DNA of 7,073 bases from an uncultured Anaerolineales bacterium (GTDB taxonomy: Bacteria; Chloroflexota; Anaerolineae; Anaerolineales; Villigracilaceae): NCBI GenBank assembly GCA_937928015.1, contig CALFXA010000129.1, positions 1 to 7,073 on the forward strand, read 5' to 3'. This document shows, piece after piece, positions 6,224 through 7,073 of the stretch; position 1 is the stretch's first letter, and every line of letters starts with the position of its first letter. The translations under genes and the position numbers were made by a program. Under the pieces are notes generated by a model that was given only the letters and a program-made list of their open reading frames with translations, was not told the origin of the DNA and did no database searches.

Positions 6224-6293
6224 AACCGCGAAGCCTGCAAAGGGCGCGAGGAAAACCTTTTGTTCTCTTTGCGCTCTTCGCCGCTTCGCGGTT
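6224..6293. repeat. Inverted-repeat element between tpiA and the M50-like gene
   Basis: AACCGCGAAGC (6224-6234) and GCTTCGCGGTT (6283-6293) are perfect inverted arms. Inside them GCAAAG (6237-6242) can pair with CTTTGC (6267-6272). Read on the minus strand, the right half shows CGCGAAG, GCGAAGAG and CGCAAAG units, the same pattern as the element at 5360-5421 with G replacing A. It is probably a sister copy of that dispersed repeat and may terminate or attenuate tpiA transcription. The rest of the 133-nt gap shows no gene or clear promoter. Confidence 0.68.
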
Positions 6294-6317
6294 AATTTAA
6301 CCCAACCAGGCAGGCGA

Positions 6318-7073
6318 CTACTTCGCCGCGGCCTTCACAATGGCGACGAATTCCTCTTCCTTGAGGCTGGCGCCGCCGACGAGGGCCCCGTCGATATCGG
6401 GCTGGCCGAAGAACTCGGTCGCATTGGCCGCCGTGACCGAGCCGCCGTACAACACGCGGATGGCCTGCGCCGTTTCGGTGCCGTACAGGCGCGCCAGCGC
6501 GGGGCGGATGACATCCGCCACCACGGCGTTGGCTTCGGGTCCGTTCGAGGCCTTGCCCGTGCCGATGGCCCAGATGGGCTCATAGGCCACTACCATCTTC
6601 GGCGCAAAAGCGGGATCAAGATTGGCCAGGCCTTTTTCCACCTGACGTGCCACCACATCCGCCGTGCGGCGCGCTTCGTATTCTTCGAGCGTCTCGCCCA
6701 CGCACACGATGGGAGTCAGGCCCGCCTTCTGCGCGGCCAGCATCTTGCGGTTGACGGTCTCATCCGTCTCGGCGAAATAGGCGCGGCGTTCCGAGTGGCC
6801 GAGGATGACGTAGCGGCAATATTCCTTCACCATCGCGGGGGAAATCTCGCCTGTGAAAGCGCCCTTCTCCTCCCAGTGCATATTCTGCGCGCCCAGGCCC
6901 GTGTCGGTGCCTTCGAGCAAGGCCGAGATCGCCAACAGCGACATGGCAGGCGGACACAGCACCTTCTCCACGCCCGAGATCTCGCGCAGCTTCATGTTCA
7001 TCTTGAAGACCAGGTCACGCGCTTCGGCAACGGTCTTGTTCATCTTCCAGTTGCCGGCGACGATTGTGGTGCG
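6318..7073 (-). CDS. tpiA: Triosephosphate isomerase (start codon just outside window)
   Basis: Triosephosphate isomerase, the cytoplasmic TIM-barrel glycolytic enzyme that interconverts dihydroxyacetone phosphate and glyceraldehyde 3-phosphate. The minus-strand frame is open to the window edge and reads RTTIVAGNWKMNKT. This family usually begins with Met plus this segment, so only about one codon is missing. Counting one missing Met, the catalytic residues are Lys11 in GNWKMN, His94 in ILGHSERR and Glu166 in AYEPIWAIGTGK, the last starting flexible loop 6. The phosphate-binding LYGGSV and GALVGGASL follow. Total length would be about 252 residues, normal for the family, with a TAG stop at 6320-6318. 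An internal ATG at 7043 would remove the catalytic Lys and is not the start. Neighbouring glycolytic genes, if any, lie to the right of the window. Confidence 0.97.
   Translation of the reverse strand, partial: RTTIVAGNWKMNKTVAEARDLVFKMNMKLREISGVEKVLCPPAMSLLAISALLEGTDTGLGAQNMHWEEKGAFTGEISPAMVKEYCRYVILGHSERRAYFAETDETVNRKMLAAQKAGLTPIVCVGETLEEYEARRTADVVARQVEKGLANLDPAFAPKMVVAYEPIWAIGTGKASNGPEANAVVADVIRPALARLYGTETAQAIRVLYGGSVTAANATEFFGQPDIDGALVGGASLKEEEFVAIVKAAAK

Noticed and set aside
6318..7043. ATG at 7043 as the start of tpiA
   Set aside because: It would remove the catalytic Lys of GNWKMN; the frame continues to the window edge with the conserved N-terminus.

Overview
The window is a dense, GC-rich bacterial chromosome segment. 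The gene content and the dispersed intergenic repeats built on a CACGAAGGA-type 9-mer suggest an environmental anaerobe of the Chloroflexota, class Anaerolineae. This assignment is an inference from gene character and repeat style, not from a database match. TGA is an ordinary stop codon here: the TfoX-like, alcohol dehydrogenase and M50-like genes all end with it.

Positions 1-5361 hold seven plus-strand genes with short gaps: the 3' end of upp (uracil phosphoribosyltransferase); a stand-alone TfoX N-terminal-domain protein; a small membrane methyltransferase of the isoprenylcysteine carboxyl methyltransferase (ICMT) family, coupled to the TfoX-like gene by an ATGA overlap; a zinc alcohol dehydrogenase; a second ICMT-family membrane protein; an amidase-signature hydrolase that resembles plant fatty acid amide hydrolase; and a class I SAM-dependent methyltransferase interrupted by one in-frame TGA. 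Gaps of 3 to 49 nt (and one 4-nt overlap) allow co-transcription, but palindromes before the dehydrogenase and before the last methyltransferase may divide the run.

Positions 5426-7073 hold two minus-strand genes that converge on this run: tpiA (triosephosphate isomerase), which runs off the right edge by about one codon, and downstream of it an integral-membrane M50-like metallopeptidase with an HELSH motif. Inverted-repeat elements of one style fill the gap between the convergent genes (5360-5421) and the tpiA/M50-like gap (6224-6293).

The most interesting signal is in the methyltransferase at 4624-5361. The TGA at 4918-4920 lies in the same frame as about 147 further sense codons that complete the Rossmann methyltransferase fold. 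It sits directly after strand beta4, next to a Cys codon, and is followed 13 nt later by a 7-bp hairpin with a GGUCC loop in the geometry of a bacterial SECIS element. This makes the gene a candidate selenoprotein with an adjacent Sec-Cys pair. A simple nonsense mutation or a sequencing error remains the main alternative.
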